64,000 nt of DNA from Azadirachta indica. Its lineage: Eukaryota; Streptophyta; Magnoliopsida; Sapindales; Meliaceae. Below, piece after piece: positions 11,421 to 23,975 of the stretch; within the stretch, counting starts at the first letter, position 1, and every line of letters starts with the position of its first letter. The translations under genes and the position numbers were made by a program. Below the pieces are notes generated by a model. It ran no database searches and was not told where the DNA came from. It worked only from the letters and a program-made list of their open reading frames with translations. Location: contig CM040447.1 of NCBI GenBank assembly GCA_022749755.1, forward strand, positions 15,785,087 through 15,849,086, written 5' to 3'.

Positions 11421-11852
11421 CTATGTTTGGTAAAATATTATCTCAAAAATATGTTTTGGGAGTATAATGCTACATGTCTCCAAGTAATTATCTGAGTTGT
11501 TATAACTCCTAAATAGTTAAAATTAGGATGCAACTTAAAAAGTCTAGTATTAATACTTATATTATCAAAATTTTCAAATGGATGATGTATTTTCAAAAGA
11601 ATTTAAATTATTTCAGTTTTCACTTTTTAATATTGAATTAATTTATTTATGCAAGGTATGGTTGATGAAAGTTATATTATTCATGAGAAATATTAATTAA
11701 CTTGCTCTTTATAACTTGATAGGTTTCTAAATTATTAATAATGCAATAAATTTAATTCGAAATTATATTTAAACACTACAATTTTGTGTGTTCATAAATT
11801 TTTCTTGTTGAGATATAAAATTGTTTTTTTGGTTTTGATATTATTTAATTAA
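11421..11852. other. Intergenic
   Basis: AT-rich, with no open frame or repeat that I recognise. The homology to the gene 2 upstream region ends near its left edge. Confidence 0.5.
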
Positions 11853-12025
11853 TGTTAGAATTAAAATTAAATTTATTATTAGTTTTTTCCTAATTTGTTG
11901 AAGGTTCATAAGTTTATGAGAATGTCTAATTTATGTTATTTTATTATTTCAGCCTATATAAAGACATGCCTATATACTTCATTTATAACTCAAGAAAGTT
12001 CAATATAATTTTATTTTTTTTAATA
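11853..12025 (+). repeat. 5' LTR of the short LTR element
   Basis: Starts TGTTAGAATT, contains TATATAAAGACATGCCTATAT, and ends just before the primer-binding site TGGTATTAGAAT at 12026. Confidence 0.75.
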
Positions 12026-12645
12026 TGGTATTAGAATGGGTTCAATCTTAGGTTTGAGAGTTTTATCAAAAAGTTTAATTTTAAGTTTGAGAGTTGTATC
12101 AGAAAATTTTTTATAACGATCATGTGCTACCCTATAAGATAGTTACTGAGCATGATTTTGTTTTTTAGTAGAAGGAAAAAAATTTCTAGCAACCTTAAAA
12201 AAAAAAAAAAAGGTTTAGGAACCCTAATCTAATTAGGTACTATTGATGGGTATTGTTTAGAGACTGTTTATAGACACTGTTTACAGTGTTATAGCAGAGT
12301 ACTGTTTACGGGTCCCTAGTTGTTAATATAATTGTTCGTTTGTCTACTACTACTCACCTATATAAGGCATTCCTCACCTATGGAGAGGCATAATTAGTAT
12401 TCTTTGCCTATGGAAAGGCACAAGGCATACTCAAATATTTTTGTCCTAAAGAAAAAGGTACTGTTAGTATTTCTCGCCTAAAAAAAAAAGTACAGTCAAG
12501 TATTTCTCACTTTTTAGAAGGTACAAGATCACCTCTCTCAAGGCATAAGTGGTTTGCTCTTATTTTTCGATGTTTTAGGATTTTCTTATCAATGCATTAA
12601 CTTCCAAACTCAAACTTGCTCTACCATCTGGAGTTTGAGGGGGAG

Positions 12646-12833
12646 TGTTAGAATTAAAATTAGATTTATTATTAGTCTTTTCCTATTTTATTAAAGGTTG
12701 CTAAGTTTATGAGGATTCTTAAGTTTTTGAGAATTTCTAATTTATATTATTTTATTATTTCAGCCAATATAAAGGCATGTCTATATACTTCATTTATAAC
12801 TCAAGAGAGTTTAATATAATTTTATTTTTTTCA
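12646..12833 (+). repeat. 3' LTR of the short LTR element
   Basis: Near-copy of the left LTR, with a short duplication (AAGTTT...GAG.ATT...AAGTTT). It begins TGTTAGAATT after a polypurine tract. Confidence 0.75.
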
Positions 12834-13189
12834 ATCATTAACATGTATATACACAGTTGGAAACATGGCCATTAATAAATTTTGCTTGTCTTTCGTGTTT
12901 CTTCCTTTTTAATTTTCTTCTCTATCGCTGGTAGTAAGAAATTAGGATAACAACGTTATTATTTCTAAAATTTAAATAAATAATATGATAAGACATAATA
13001 TTAGTATTTTAGTATTTTAATACTAATATAAAGAAAAAAAAAGAATAAATTATTAATATTAATAAAATTATGTCCTAAATAGATATTTTTAAAATATATA
13101 AGGATGAAGTATTACACTCAATAAGTGAGTATTTACTCACGAATCAACTTCTTTTAAACAAGAATATTTTGCTTAAATTCTCAAGCCTT

Positions 13190-13760
13190 ATTGTTATTCA
13201 ATGGACTTTCATGTTCATGAGCAGGAAGGTGAGAAAACATGGTGTCCAAGGCAAGTTCAAGATGAAAAAAACCATTGGGGATCAAAATGCAAGAGCTTGG
13301 GGACCTAAATGCAAGATATGAAAAAGTGGAGAAGCAAAGCAACTAGAGCGCGCAACATGCCCACGCCTCAACTTTTGCCCCTTACTTAAGGGAGGCAGCA
13401 AGTGGGGCGAGGTTGCATGCATCCAAAACTTTTTCCCCACTACGCATCCATCACATGCCCTTCGCACAGTCATGTTGAGCCCTGTGCGTTCACGCTCATT
13501 TTTCATGACAATGATGTCTCGAATGCATTTGAGAAATTGGATAAAACCTAAATGCATTTTCACATCAATGATGCCCATGCTTGGTTTTCTTGTTTTTGTG
13601 TCATCAATCTCCATTAGCCAATTTTTGAAAGAGAGTTTTAGAGAGAGAAACAAGCAAAAAGTGAGAAGAAAAAAATTAAGAAAAAGAGAAGGATTTCATC
13701 AAGAGATTGAGGATTCTCATCAAGACTTGTGAGCTAAAAGCTCTCCTTATCTACTTTTAT
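13190..13760. repeat. GC-richer repeat relic
   Basis: About 570 bp with distinctly higher GC content than its flanks, including CGCGCAACATGCCCACGCC. It has overlapping short open frames on both strands (13282-13653 minus, 13472-13732 plus), neither recognisable. The style suggests the LTR or 5' leader of a gypsy-type element. I cannot identify ends or a partner copy. Confidence 0.35.
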
Positions 13761-13896
13761 TTCTTTTCTTCTTATCTTCATTTAGAATTTAATAATTTTT
13801 GTTTATTAGAATTACATTTAGTATTGTTGAACTTTTATGATTGAAGTTGTACACTGTTCCTTGTTTAGCTAAACTATTTTTTTAGCGCAATGATTT

Positions 13897-14690
13897 TGTA
13901 ACACTCCAAATCTGCATTAAGAAAGTGGTGCTGAATTAGGGTATCGTAAAAATATTCAAACACTAAATAAAAAAATATATTAAAATCATGAAGCACAAAC
14001 TCTGGTATCTATAATTATGCAATACTTCAAATATAGCAAAGTCCTCATCCTGGAGTATCCTTCGGCTTCTATTCATCCTAACTTCAACAAATACCAAAAA
14101 CTTGAAAAGTAGGAGTGAGCTAATGTTTAGTAGACATTTATACACAAAAACAGTTTTAAAATTTATAATAAATAAATTTGAACATAAAAACACTTATTAA
14201 TTTCCAACAAAGAATGTAGTAGAATATTAAATCAAAATCTCACTTTTAATATTCATATAAACAACGTAAAACACATAATTCCATTATTTAAGAAAAAAAA
14301 CTTTTTCATAAATTTTGTGCTTGTGTACTTTAAGAGCATTATTCCTAAGGACCGTCACTCCAAACACCGGTGCCACATCACAACAACAAGCATGGCCATC
14401 ACATTTTCATTTATCAAATATATTAATAACATTTCTATACAAATCATATATTTATAAAAACACAAAACATGTTGATACAAATTTCTCACTGTATTTGAAA
14501 TTTAACAGTCCTTTGAAAATTATTATTTAAATTCAATTCAAAAAACAATTAATTAGATCAACACGTGGTGATTCAAGAATTTTATACACATTTATCAAAA
14601 TATTAACTGTAATAAAACATTCTACTTTTCAATTTTAAAAGCAAAATCCACTAAATACATATAAATACCTACCTGAATAAATGTATAATA
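13897..14690 (+). repeat. Repeat R2, inverted relative of R1 (probable solo LTR)
   Basis: Begins TGTAACACTCCAAATCTGCA, a gypsy-type LTR start, and aligns in reverse with R1 (2350-3401) through most of its length. Shared blocks are TTCATATAAACAACGTAAAA, CCAAACACCGGTG and ATCAACACGTGGTGATTCAAG. It carries one copy of the unit that is tandemly repeated in R1. The right end is approximate. Confidence 0.6.
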
Positions 14691-16323
14691 ATTCTATTAC
14701 TCTGTCAACTTTTCTACCTCCTTCTAATCACTTTCTAGTATCAATTTAACAGTTAAAATAAATAATGATCCAACACTACTAAATAGTGCTTCAAACTTCG
14801 TTATCTAAAAATATGTGCATTTATATATACATAGCATTTAAACATATATCTATATACTAATAGCTAAACTTTTTACGACAAAATTATGTAAATAATTTAC
14901 TAAACTTGAAATCCAAAATTAATCGTTAAGAATTAGACATTAACAGAGTCTGTCCTCCTCTTTTCTCTCCTTTCTTCACTCTCTGTTTCTAATTGAAAAG
15001 AAAAAAAAAAACAAAAGTTTATATGCATCTGTATATGCACTACTTAATCAAACTTGTTTTATCTAATTATTTATTATTTTATTTTATTCTTAACACTTGC
15101 CACTACCTACTTCACCCACCTATTGCCCAACTTCTAAAATTGAAACATATGGCCTCTTAATTTCAATCAAACTTTTCAAGTTCTCTTTTTATAACTTTCA
15201 CCCACAACAAAATTTATATTATCCAATAATTCTATTCTTTTAAAGTCATAAACATATTCATCCTAATCAAAACCTTTTGAAAAATAAACATGTCTGTCTT
15301 ATAAATTTTAAACTACTATGTTCTCATATAATATAAAATGAGCATATCCAACATGTATATTTTAATTAAAGTAAGAACTCAAAATATTACAAATTTAATC
15401 TATCATAGGCATTTATTTTTTGATAGTGTTATTTTTTATTTTCGATAGTATTGAGTATTTATTATAATATTTAATGCTTTTAAATATCTTGCTAGTATTT
15501 GAATAAACCATGGACTGATATGAACTGGAAGGTAATTATCATGTTTAAACTATGTAATTAATGCCGTAATTTGCATATTAGATAGAGATGTACTAATATA
15601 ATTTATGTAATTATTATTTAAATTATCACTAATTTTAATATGCTCTCACATAATCAAATTTACATATAGATATAATAAATTTTTAGGTAAAAGTAATTTT
15701 AATTGATCTCGAGAGAGACTGTCGAATAAAAGGAGGGTAATTAATTGGCAATACTAGTATTGAATCAAATAACATCAATTGAAGAATTGTATGTGACTAA
15801 TTAAAATAAAATAATTCACCCTAAACTTTTTATTAATTGAATAGTTTAATTAGTTTGTTAAATAGTTAATTTTTAGTGAGTTTCCATTTGCACAATTTTA
15901 TAATCAATTTCTTCAGATAAATTTAAAAATAATCATCCTTTGATACATAATAACTGCATTCCTTGTGGTTTGACACCCTTCTTCTACTATACACTTGTTA
16001 CAATTTCGTGCACATGCAAATATCACACACATACATTGCACGTATCACACAACAACTGTTTAGGAATTGAATTTTTTTATTTTCTTTTAATTTTTGTGTT
16101 CTATGCATTTTTCTTAGCTAGTTTATATTATTTATATATTGCACAGTTAAGTTATATACATTTTTTATCATATATATGTATTTTATGATTATTAAATAAA
16201 GTTTTTTATATACTCCATTTAGTATTTTCATTATATAAAAATACTTTTACACTTGTGCAACTAAAAAAAAAAATTGCTTCAAAAGCACTCTTTAATTGAC
16301 AATTAAACTATAAAATTTTATTT
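14691..16323. other. Intergenic, AT-rich
   Basis: No gene seen. The sequence is strongly AT-rich, with a pyrimidine-rich patch near 14955-14990 and a short open frame at 15940-16188 that looks random. Confidence 0.5.
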
Positions 16324-19300
16324 CACTACTAGAAAAATGACCATTATTGATATCGGATTACTATCAGTGATATGTTTTATTGGCACACCTTTCAAGTAAC
16401 GTAGTAACCTCAATTAGCAATCGCTAATACCAAATAGAGCATCACGATAAAAGTATTAATATCCAATGTGCCCAATGTATTGGTAGGATATTGAGATTAT
16501 GGTATCAAGATTTTTATGTTACTAAAAAAGAAACTATTATTTGTTATTTGTTTCATATATTAAAAAAATAAAATTAATTTTTGTTGCTAATAATAATGCC
16601 CCTGTTTATTTTTCAAATGTCAAATTTACTAAAACTATTAGTAATATAGTAATAAAAATTGACCTGTAACATAAATATTATAAATTGAATATCGGAAGTC
16701 TTTTACAATTCAAGTCACAATTCAATAACTTTCATTCATCTATCTCCAATTCAATTCTAAATCCAAAAGTAATTAAGTACAAAAACAATTGTAAGTCCAA
16801 AAAATAAATTTAACTATTGTGTACAAAGGTAGTTATAAGTTAAAGATTATGTGTATAACAAAAGTATACGCAAAAGTAGAATTGTTGACCAATTCTAGGC
16901 AAACATAAGCAAAGCATAAGTATGTGGATTTCCAGTAAAGCAATCTCACAATCTTCCTTCAATCTTGGATAAAACACAAGCATCAAATTTATTAAAGTCA
17001 GCAAAATAACTTAATAATTTTCATTCAATGTAAAATAACAAATTTGACATTTGACCTGGATATGCATCATTTGATCTTACCATATTATTATAAGTTAAAC
17101 TCTTAAGGTTAGCCATCTCTTTAAGACCTACATGCAATCCATTAAGAAAATCAAATTTTAATACAAAAAGGATTGATAAATAAATATGACCATGGCCAAA
17201 GCATGGGAAGATACTAGTTTGGCTTAAAAGAGAAGTCATTACTCATTTGAAAGTAAATAGAAATACATGCTTATTATACTAAAAAATATGTCAATATAAT
17301 TATAAAAATAAATATTCTTGAGGCACAATATATCAAATAAGAAAACAATGTTCATTGTCTACAAATAAATGAAATTAAGAAATTCCAAAAATTATGGTAA
17401 ATTATATGTTCAGTAGATATAGTATGGCATGACATAAGGTAAAGAAATAAATACATGATAGTATTCCAAATACATAACTATACACTCTAGATACACATGG
17501 ATTTAAGTTCAATATTAAAAAAAATAGCATATTGTTTAATATCTAAATAAAACAAAACAACTGAAGATTAAAGAAATGAACAAAACATAATCAATTTATA
17601 AAAGTGAAAAAATTGAATCAAATCGAATTTTTGCCACTATATCAAAAAAATGCATAGAATATTTGGCAAGTACAAAAAATTGAAATCATATTTATATTTG
17701 TTTCATAAATGACATTTGATATGTAGTATAGGTGCATGCAAGAGAACCATAAGCTGAAAGATAATATAATGATATAGCATAGGCAGCCAAGCAGAGAAAA
17801 TTACTTGATTCTAAATTTTTAGAATCCACAAAGGCTTTGAACTAATAATTTAGCTGCCAATCTTAATTACCTTAATGCATTATGGATTTACAAGATAATA
17901 ATAAGGACATCAAATCATTTGAAGGGTAATTGACATCAACTTTTCAAAAAACAACAATTTGAAAACCACTTTTATAGCAGAAAAATCTACTACTCTTTTC
18001 CAAATTTATGTGTCTTTTGGTGGTAAAAAATCGAATTAAAATAGCTAAACTTAAAATCTTATCAGTTTAATTCTTATGTGATAAGAACATTGTTTTATGG
18101 TAACAAACCAAAGTTAGTGCAGTACATAATAAAAAGTGGTTTTTACTTGTCAAAGCTAGAGAAATAAAAATTGTTATATGTAAAAGATGAAGATAGCCAA
18201 GTTTAATATAAGAGAACAATTTACAAAAAACAACTCACACTTTTACAATAGATGTTTTAGTTTGCTGCATGATTTTTACAAAAATATATCATTCAACTTA
18301 TATTAAAAACTTTAGGGATATATACTTAACAATGAATTATCCAAGAGTATCAGTAATCATAGTAAAGCAAACAAAAGAAATTCATACCTTGCAAAGATTT
18401 GAGAGATCTTGGTTGTGAAGCAAGTTGCAGTAACCAATCATTATTTGCGCATATGTTAATAACAAGATAATAATTTAAGCAATTGTAATAATGAACTAAT
18501 TCTCCTCTTTGCCAAAGTCTTGATAAGATTGGGAAGTTCATACACGATAATACTAGATTTTTGAACCAACAAAATTTGAAGAAGATTTATATTTGTTAAA
18601 AGTTATATTTGTGTTAAACTTTCTATTCTCAATTGAATATATTATTTTAAAAAATTAATTAAAAAAGAAAAAGAAATCAGTAGGAGTATACAGAACAACC
18701 ATAAATATTAAAATAATTGAAATGCAAATGTATGATTTAAAGTTATTATTATGATGCTCTATCACCAAGCTTCAATCATGATAAGCAACAAATTTTTCAG
18801 AGAACCGATAATCAAATGATTTAGTTAAGAGCTTGCCTTAACATCTTTGGCGCTATAGTACATGTAAATTTTTAGCATATAAAAGGTAATTCATTTTGAG
18901 AAATTATTTGAATCTTAAAAAGTTTTGTTCTGATTAAAACTAGCATTACTAATGAGATATTTTCTCAAACACTTAGAGTACAATTTTTAAGACCTAAGAA
19001 ACTCCATCTAAAGTGGGCACTACGCATAATCCTACAAATCCAATTTTTGCAATAAACATTCAAGCATAAAAATAAAAAATAAAAAAAAAGGAAATTTATC
19101 AATGAATTGAATTGCACATTTTCACTTTGGGAAGAAAAAGGCTCAAACTCAACAATGAGAGGATTTATGTAATTTTCCAAAAATTATATGCACATCAAGA
19201 TAAACAAGATGCAAACAACACTTCAATATATATCCAATTGCAACCACTTCACATCACACCTCCTTTATGTTCCCCAATCACAATCAAATACCACTACAAC

Positions 19301-20489
19301 AATAATATTAAAGTAATATCCAGCACATAAAAAATGAATGTGAACGTAAAAGAATATACCTAACAGTAACAACAAAAGCAATTTTTTTGCTCTTAAATCA
19401 ATAAATGAACAACTGAAAAAACAAAAACATTGTCAATAAAAGTAGAAATCAGGTCTTTAATCAGTATATGCACTCAAATAATAAAAAAATTGTAACACAA
19501 TGAATAAAAAAATTAGCGCATGCACAGCAACCAAAAAAAAATTACGAAGAATAAAAAAATCAACACATGCACTCCAATAATAAAAATCAGAACACAAATA
19601 ATAAAAAAATTAACACATGCACTCCGATAACTAATTGATTTCATACATCTACAAAATGATTTCCAAATCAGCACATATAACCCATCAATTTCATACAAAT
19701 ACACTTGTAAAACAATATGCATCCTACAAATTGACTCCAAAATTAGTTTTAAGAATGAAAATATACCAGAGAGGAGAATAAGGTTAGGCAAACTACGAAA
19801 GCAAAATCAACGTAGCGAAACCCAAACTCTAGAAATTGAAAAAAAATAAAACTAGTCAAATCAATGTACACACAATAGAAACAAAGAAATAACAAAAAAT
19901 ATTTTGAGATTTTAACATTTGATGACTTACCTAGGTGGATATTTCAATTTTAAAAGCTTGAGTTTATATTCAAACTAGATCTGTTCTTTGAAGATAATAC
20001 GGATAGATTTTACTTGATTTAAGGTGTAAACAGGTTGATTTGATGTAGGAATTGGTTGATTTGAGATGAGTTTACATTATTCAAAGATTTAGGATATGGC
20101 TATTTTGGGTGATTTGATGGTAAGTATCGAGAGTGTTAGAGGAAAAATTTTGGGCTAAGTGGGAAAATGAAAACGAAGGGAGGAAATGGGTTTTCAATTT
20201 TTTTTTGGGGGGAAGAATAAAACGATGTCGTTTCTTCTTTCTTTTAATTAAAAAAATTTAATTTATGTAAAAATAACGTCGTTTGGCTATTAAAATTGTA
20301 GCCAAAATGATGTTGTTTTGACTAGTGATAATATATTCTCAAAGAATCTTAAAACTCATTGTTTAGTGTTAGTGATTCCCATTACAATTCTGTCATTAGG
20401 AAAAAAATACCACTTCTGCCCATCAGCCATAATACTTTCTCAAAAGTATCAGGAGTCTAATATTAGTAATGTCGATTTTTCTAATAGTG
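16324..20489 (-). mobile_element. CACTA-1: non-autonomous En/Spm-type DNA transposon
   Basis: The left end is CACTACTAGAAAAATGACC. The right end, read in reverse, is CACTATTAGAAAAATCGAC. Flanking TTT at 16321-16323 and 20490-20492 is the 3-bp target duplication expected of CACTA elements. The 4166-bp body aligns in reverse orientation with CACTA-2 (24417-28974). No transposase-like frame is visible. The strand is assigned by convention, opposite to CACTA-2. Some internal segments have splice-site-like edges (CCTAGGTAAGTC on the minus strand). Confidence 0.9.
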
Positions 20490-22165
20490 TTTCTTAAAAG
20501 TTCTATTTATAAAAACTTTATTTTAAAAATTCTATTTGAAAAGTCAAATCAAACAATCCCTTAGTCACAAAAAACAAAAAGTTTGTCATCGCTTTTGTTT
20601 TGCTTGGAAATAAAAATAAAATCTTCAAATAAAATGTACCAAATTTACAAACCCATATAAATCACAAAAAAGATTTTACCAAATTGTCATATTTTAAAAT
20701 AAATCTCCATGACTTGTTGCCATTGTATCTTTATCAATTTACTAGTAATGAATCAATGTTTTTACCTAGTTCTAAAAAATAAATGAATTTTTTATCTCTT
20801 TAAAAACATTGATCTCATAGCCATAAATGTTACTAAATTCCAATTTTACAAAAATTAATTTATATATATATGAAAAATAATTAGTAACTATTTTAACTTT
20901 ACACAATTTATACATTGAATCTATACATTTTCAATAACTGAATTAAACCTATCACATATAATTAATTTATAATTATTGTGTCAAAATTAATGTACATATG
21001 AGACATAATCTTAACTGTTGAAAGTATAGAAAATTTTATTCATTAAATTCATGTAATCTAGGATCGAGAGGATTGCCAATGAACTCTTTTAACACAATTC
21101 TTTGCTTTCGAAAATACAAAATACAAAAAATTTAGAAAATATGCATTTGTCTTAAAAATTTTGACAATGATTTTTAAATTGAATTTTAATTTTTAGTTCA
21201 AGATTTGAAAATGAAAAAAAATTGTTTTCTTAAGAAATTAAATGTTACTATTTTGATTTTAAAATTTTAAATTTCAACCATGCGCCTACTTAAAGGTTAA
21301 AAACATTGTTATTTGGTTCCCAATTTAAATGACTACCAATAAAGTACCCAAATGTTTAAACTATTATTCTCAAATATCAAGGCATGCGTGGTTACAATGC
21401 GATAAAACGTTAATAACACTTGTAATTTTAACTAATGATTTTTTTATTTTAAAAAAGAATCATTATTCAATTTAAATATTAAGTATTTCATTTTCAGTGA
21501 AATAATTAATTTGAAAATGTTTATATTTTCAAGTGATTTGGTATTCTGCTGAGTCATAAAAGCTCTGAAACAGAATCTTCGAAATAATCCAAAAAAAGAT
21601 TTAATAAAATCTGTGGCAAGACACTTTGCAGTGAATTTATACAGAAAAAGAAAAAACAACAACAAAAGCACAGTAATAATAATAATAATTGAAGTACGCA
21701 TCCAGAAACAAACTCTTACAGTTTTGAATTTTCATCAAAATACGGAAATGGAAAAATGAAGCGGAGAAATAAATGAAGGAAGACTAATAATTAGTTTAGT
21801 TTCGGCGATTAGCTTTAGTTGCTTCAAAATAAGAGCTGTATTAAATTCGAAAGAGTCATATCTCTTTTGATTGTCTCCTTTCACCGATACCTCATTGTCC
21901 CTCCAGGCATAACCTCTAGGTCGATCTCGCTTTGCGCTCTCTTTCCCTCTTCACCATTACTAAGAATATAATTCCTTTTGAGTAGGCGTCACTTTTCAGT
22001 TTGAATGCGATTTTGTTTCATATACACACAAAACATATTATTGCAATGTCAAGGCAAATCCAACGGCCAAACTATAGCAAGACTTCTTCCAACCCTCCAA
22101 AAATTGATCCCACTTCCCGGCAGCTGTATTACTACTGTCTATGAGCTATAGCTCGACTTTGAATG
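20490..22165. other. Intergenic between CACTA-1 and F-box gene 2
   Basis: No gene seen. 20490-21720 is AT-rich. 21720-22165 is of more even composition, without a recognisable frame, and its right end is probably the 3' UTR of F-box gene 2. Confidence 0.5.
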
Positions 22166-23266
22166 TCAAAGTCGAATAAAGAACTCTCCTTTTATTGTAA
22201 CTAAACTCTCATTATAAATATCAACGCCAAACCAATAGCAATTGAGTTCAAAATCCCTCATTTCTCCAGTACTATGGTCATATAAGAGCAGCTGTGTAAA
22301 ATCAGATTCTACAAAGAACCCTCCTTTCTTCCAAAATTTAAGTGGTTTATAAATTTCAGTAAAAGGTCCAACAGTTAATTGTTTAATCCAATTCCTCTTT
22401 TCCATCGCCCATATTTCAAAGCAATGGACCAGGGTATCCAAAACTAGTAAAGAAAGAAACTCGCCTTGTATCCCAATAGTTACTTTTGCTGATTTACTAA
22501 TGTGTGGCCCCTGTAGCTCGTGAAACTCCTCCTCACCCAAGTGAAAAGAAAGGATCAGATTGTTGTTATCATCGTTCAATTCCAGTAACCAATAACAAGC
22601 TCCATTCCAATATACGGTATTATCAACTAACCAAGGCAAATAGTAATGAAATGACTTAAAACATTCAAACTCTCTCCACGAATTAGTTCCTAGTGTGTAC
22701 ACTGCAACATGACAAGATTCACGCAACAAATTTCGTTTCTCATCCCAAAAAGTCATGATTAAAACCAGTTTGTAGTCATTGGTCATGAGATCCAATCCAA
22801 ATCCAACATCGGTGGAATGAACATTTGTATTTTGTGAAAGGACTCCAAGTTTTGGAAGAGTTCTGGACTCTTGAGTTGCAAGGTTCCATAAGCTTACGAG
22901 ATTACTTATTCCAATTATACAAAATATGCCACAATAAGGACCCCAAAGGGATCCAATTATGGGTTTTAGCGGATCAAGATCTATTAACGACAAGTCTTCA
23001 AGTGTTTCATCAGAGTACAAACCAAAAAACTCATCTGGATAGACTGCCTCTTGCAACTCATTCTCCTTTTCAACTCCTTTACAATAAGTAACAATTAGAC
23101 GGATATTTTTATCATTGTTAAGGTGTTTGTTTATGAAAATAGGGTCTTTAATTAAAGTATACCAAGATTTGCATACGCATCTTAAGCGCAATAAAGATTT
23201 CACGGGTAACTTTGCTAGAATTTCAATCAACGTCTCTTCAAGTGAATCTCCATTTTCTAGCACCAT
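22166..23266 (-). CDS. F-box gene 2, S-locus-F-box-like (F-box + FBA), 366 aa
   Basis: A probable SCF ubiquitin-ligase substrate receptor, closely related to gene 1 over the whole protein. The F-box at residues ~5-48 has the canonical LIEILAKLPVKSLLRLRCVC, then KSWYTLI. The FBA region at ~95-300 has LWNLATQESRTLP, VGFGLDLMTNDYKLV and VAVYTLGTNSWREFE. The C-terminal block has VGPF...KPLKFWKKGGFFVE and LLLYDHSTGEMRDFEL. The C-terminal tail (EFFIRL) differs from gene 1. The ATG sits in AATAATGGTG, the context shared with genes 1 and 3. The frame is fully open. The gene lies between two inverted CACTA copies. Confidence 0.93.
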   Translation of the reverse strand: MVLENGDSLEETLIEILAKLPVKSLLRLRCVCKSWYTLIKDPIFINKHLNNDKNIRLIVTYCKGVEKENELQEAVYPDEFFGLYSDETLEDLSLIDLDPLKPIIGSLWGPYCGIFCIIGISNLVSLWNLATQESRTLPKLGVLSQNTNVHSTDVGFGLDLMTNDYKLVLIMTFWDEKRNLLRESCHVAVYTLGTNSWREFECFKSFHYYLPWLVDNTVYWNGACYWLLELNDDNNNLILSFHLGEEEFHELQGPHISKSAKVTIGIQGEFLSLLVLDTLVHCFEIWAMEKRNWIKQLTVGPFTEIYKPLKFWKKGGFFVESDFTQLLLYDHSTGEMRDFELNCYWFGVDIYNESLVTIKGEFFIRL

Positions 23267-23288
23267 TATTCCTTGTACATTTTAGGTT

Positions 23289-23975
23289 CTAAATCAAATG
23301 CATCCTCTTCCTTTTGTCGCAAAGTTACTGTTGAAAAGCATGATCAATTAATATCCATTTTCGGTTAAGTGATAATCCAAAATGGCATTAAAGCAGATTA
23401 ACTTCAAAATCTTACGTTCAAATCCTCTTGAACAACAAAAATTAAAATAAAATTATCTGATACCGCAGTACAAAGCATATTAAAAGAAATGGCACATAAC
23501 GAGAATGATAAACAGCTTAGAATTCAGGATAATCCAGAGACAAAACCAAAAACATTTTTGTAGCCATTTGTAGCTTGTAATTTAATTGTAACTAACACAT
23601 TATCCATAATTAATCTTTGCGATAAACTATAACTCTGTAGTTATTCATTTAACAGCATATTTTTTATTTTTATGTACACCAAAATACAGTATATTTTGCA
23701 ACGGCAAAAGTTCTTTATTCCTCATTAGTTCCTGTTTCCTATGTTTTCTATTTTTCTTATCAGCTATCAGAAAAACAATTGCTTTTTCATGATTTCTAAA
23801 CAAATATACATGGTATATGTGGTGTGTGTTTGTATATATTTGAGAAAATGCAGTGTAAAGTTCTAGAAATTCATTATTAATGCAAGAGTGAAAAAATTAT
23901 GAATCATTAATGCAGTAGTGAAAAAATTATGAATCATAGTCCAAGAAACATAGCAAAATAAAAATTATTACATAC
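23289..23975 (-). other. Probable 5'-UTR intron of F-box gene 2
   Basis: Donor ATG|GTATGT at 23975 on the minus strand, at the place homologous to the gene 1 donor. A plausible acceptor, TTTGATTTAG, ends at 23289. The acceptor is less certain than in gene 1, where the aligned sequence is ATTTTGCAG. Confidence 0.4.

Larger units (their letters stand above)
11853..12833 (+). mobile_element. Very short LTR retrotransposon (TRIM-like or internally deleted copia)
   Basis: Two direct repeats of about 175-190 bp, 11853-12025 and 12646-12833, both begin TGTTAGAATTAAAATTA. The left one is followed directly by TGGTATTAGAATGGG, a tRNA-Met primer-binding site. The right one is preceded by the purine run GGAGTTTGAGGGGGAG. 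Each LTR has a TATA box (CTATATAAAG or AATATAAAGG). Only ~620 bp lies between them, with no gag or pol, so it would depend on another element for movement. A clean target-site duplication is not visible. Confidence 0.8.

Noticed and set aside
11853..12833. Target-site duplication for the short LTR element
   Set aside because: Flanking bases (ATTAA on the left, ATCAT on the right) do not match well enough to claim one.
17021..17239. Frame in CACTA-1 as transposase fragment
   Set aside because: No similarity to TNPA/TNPD motifs that I can see, and the equivalent stretch in CACTA-2 has lost the frame.
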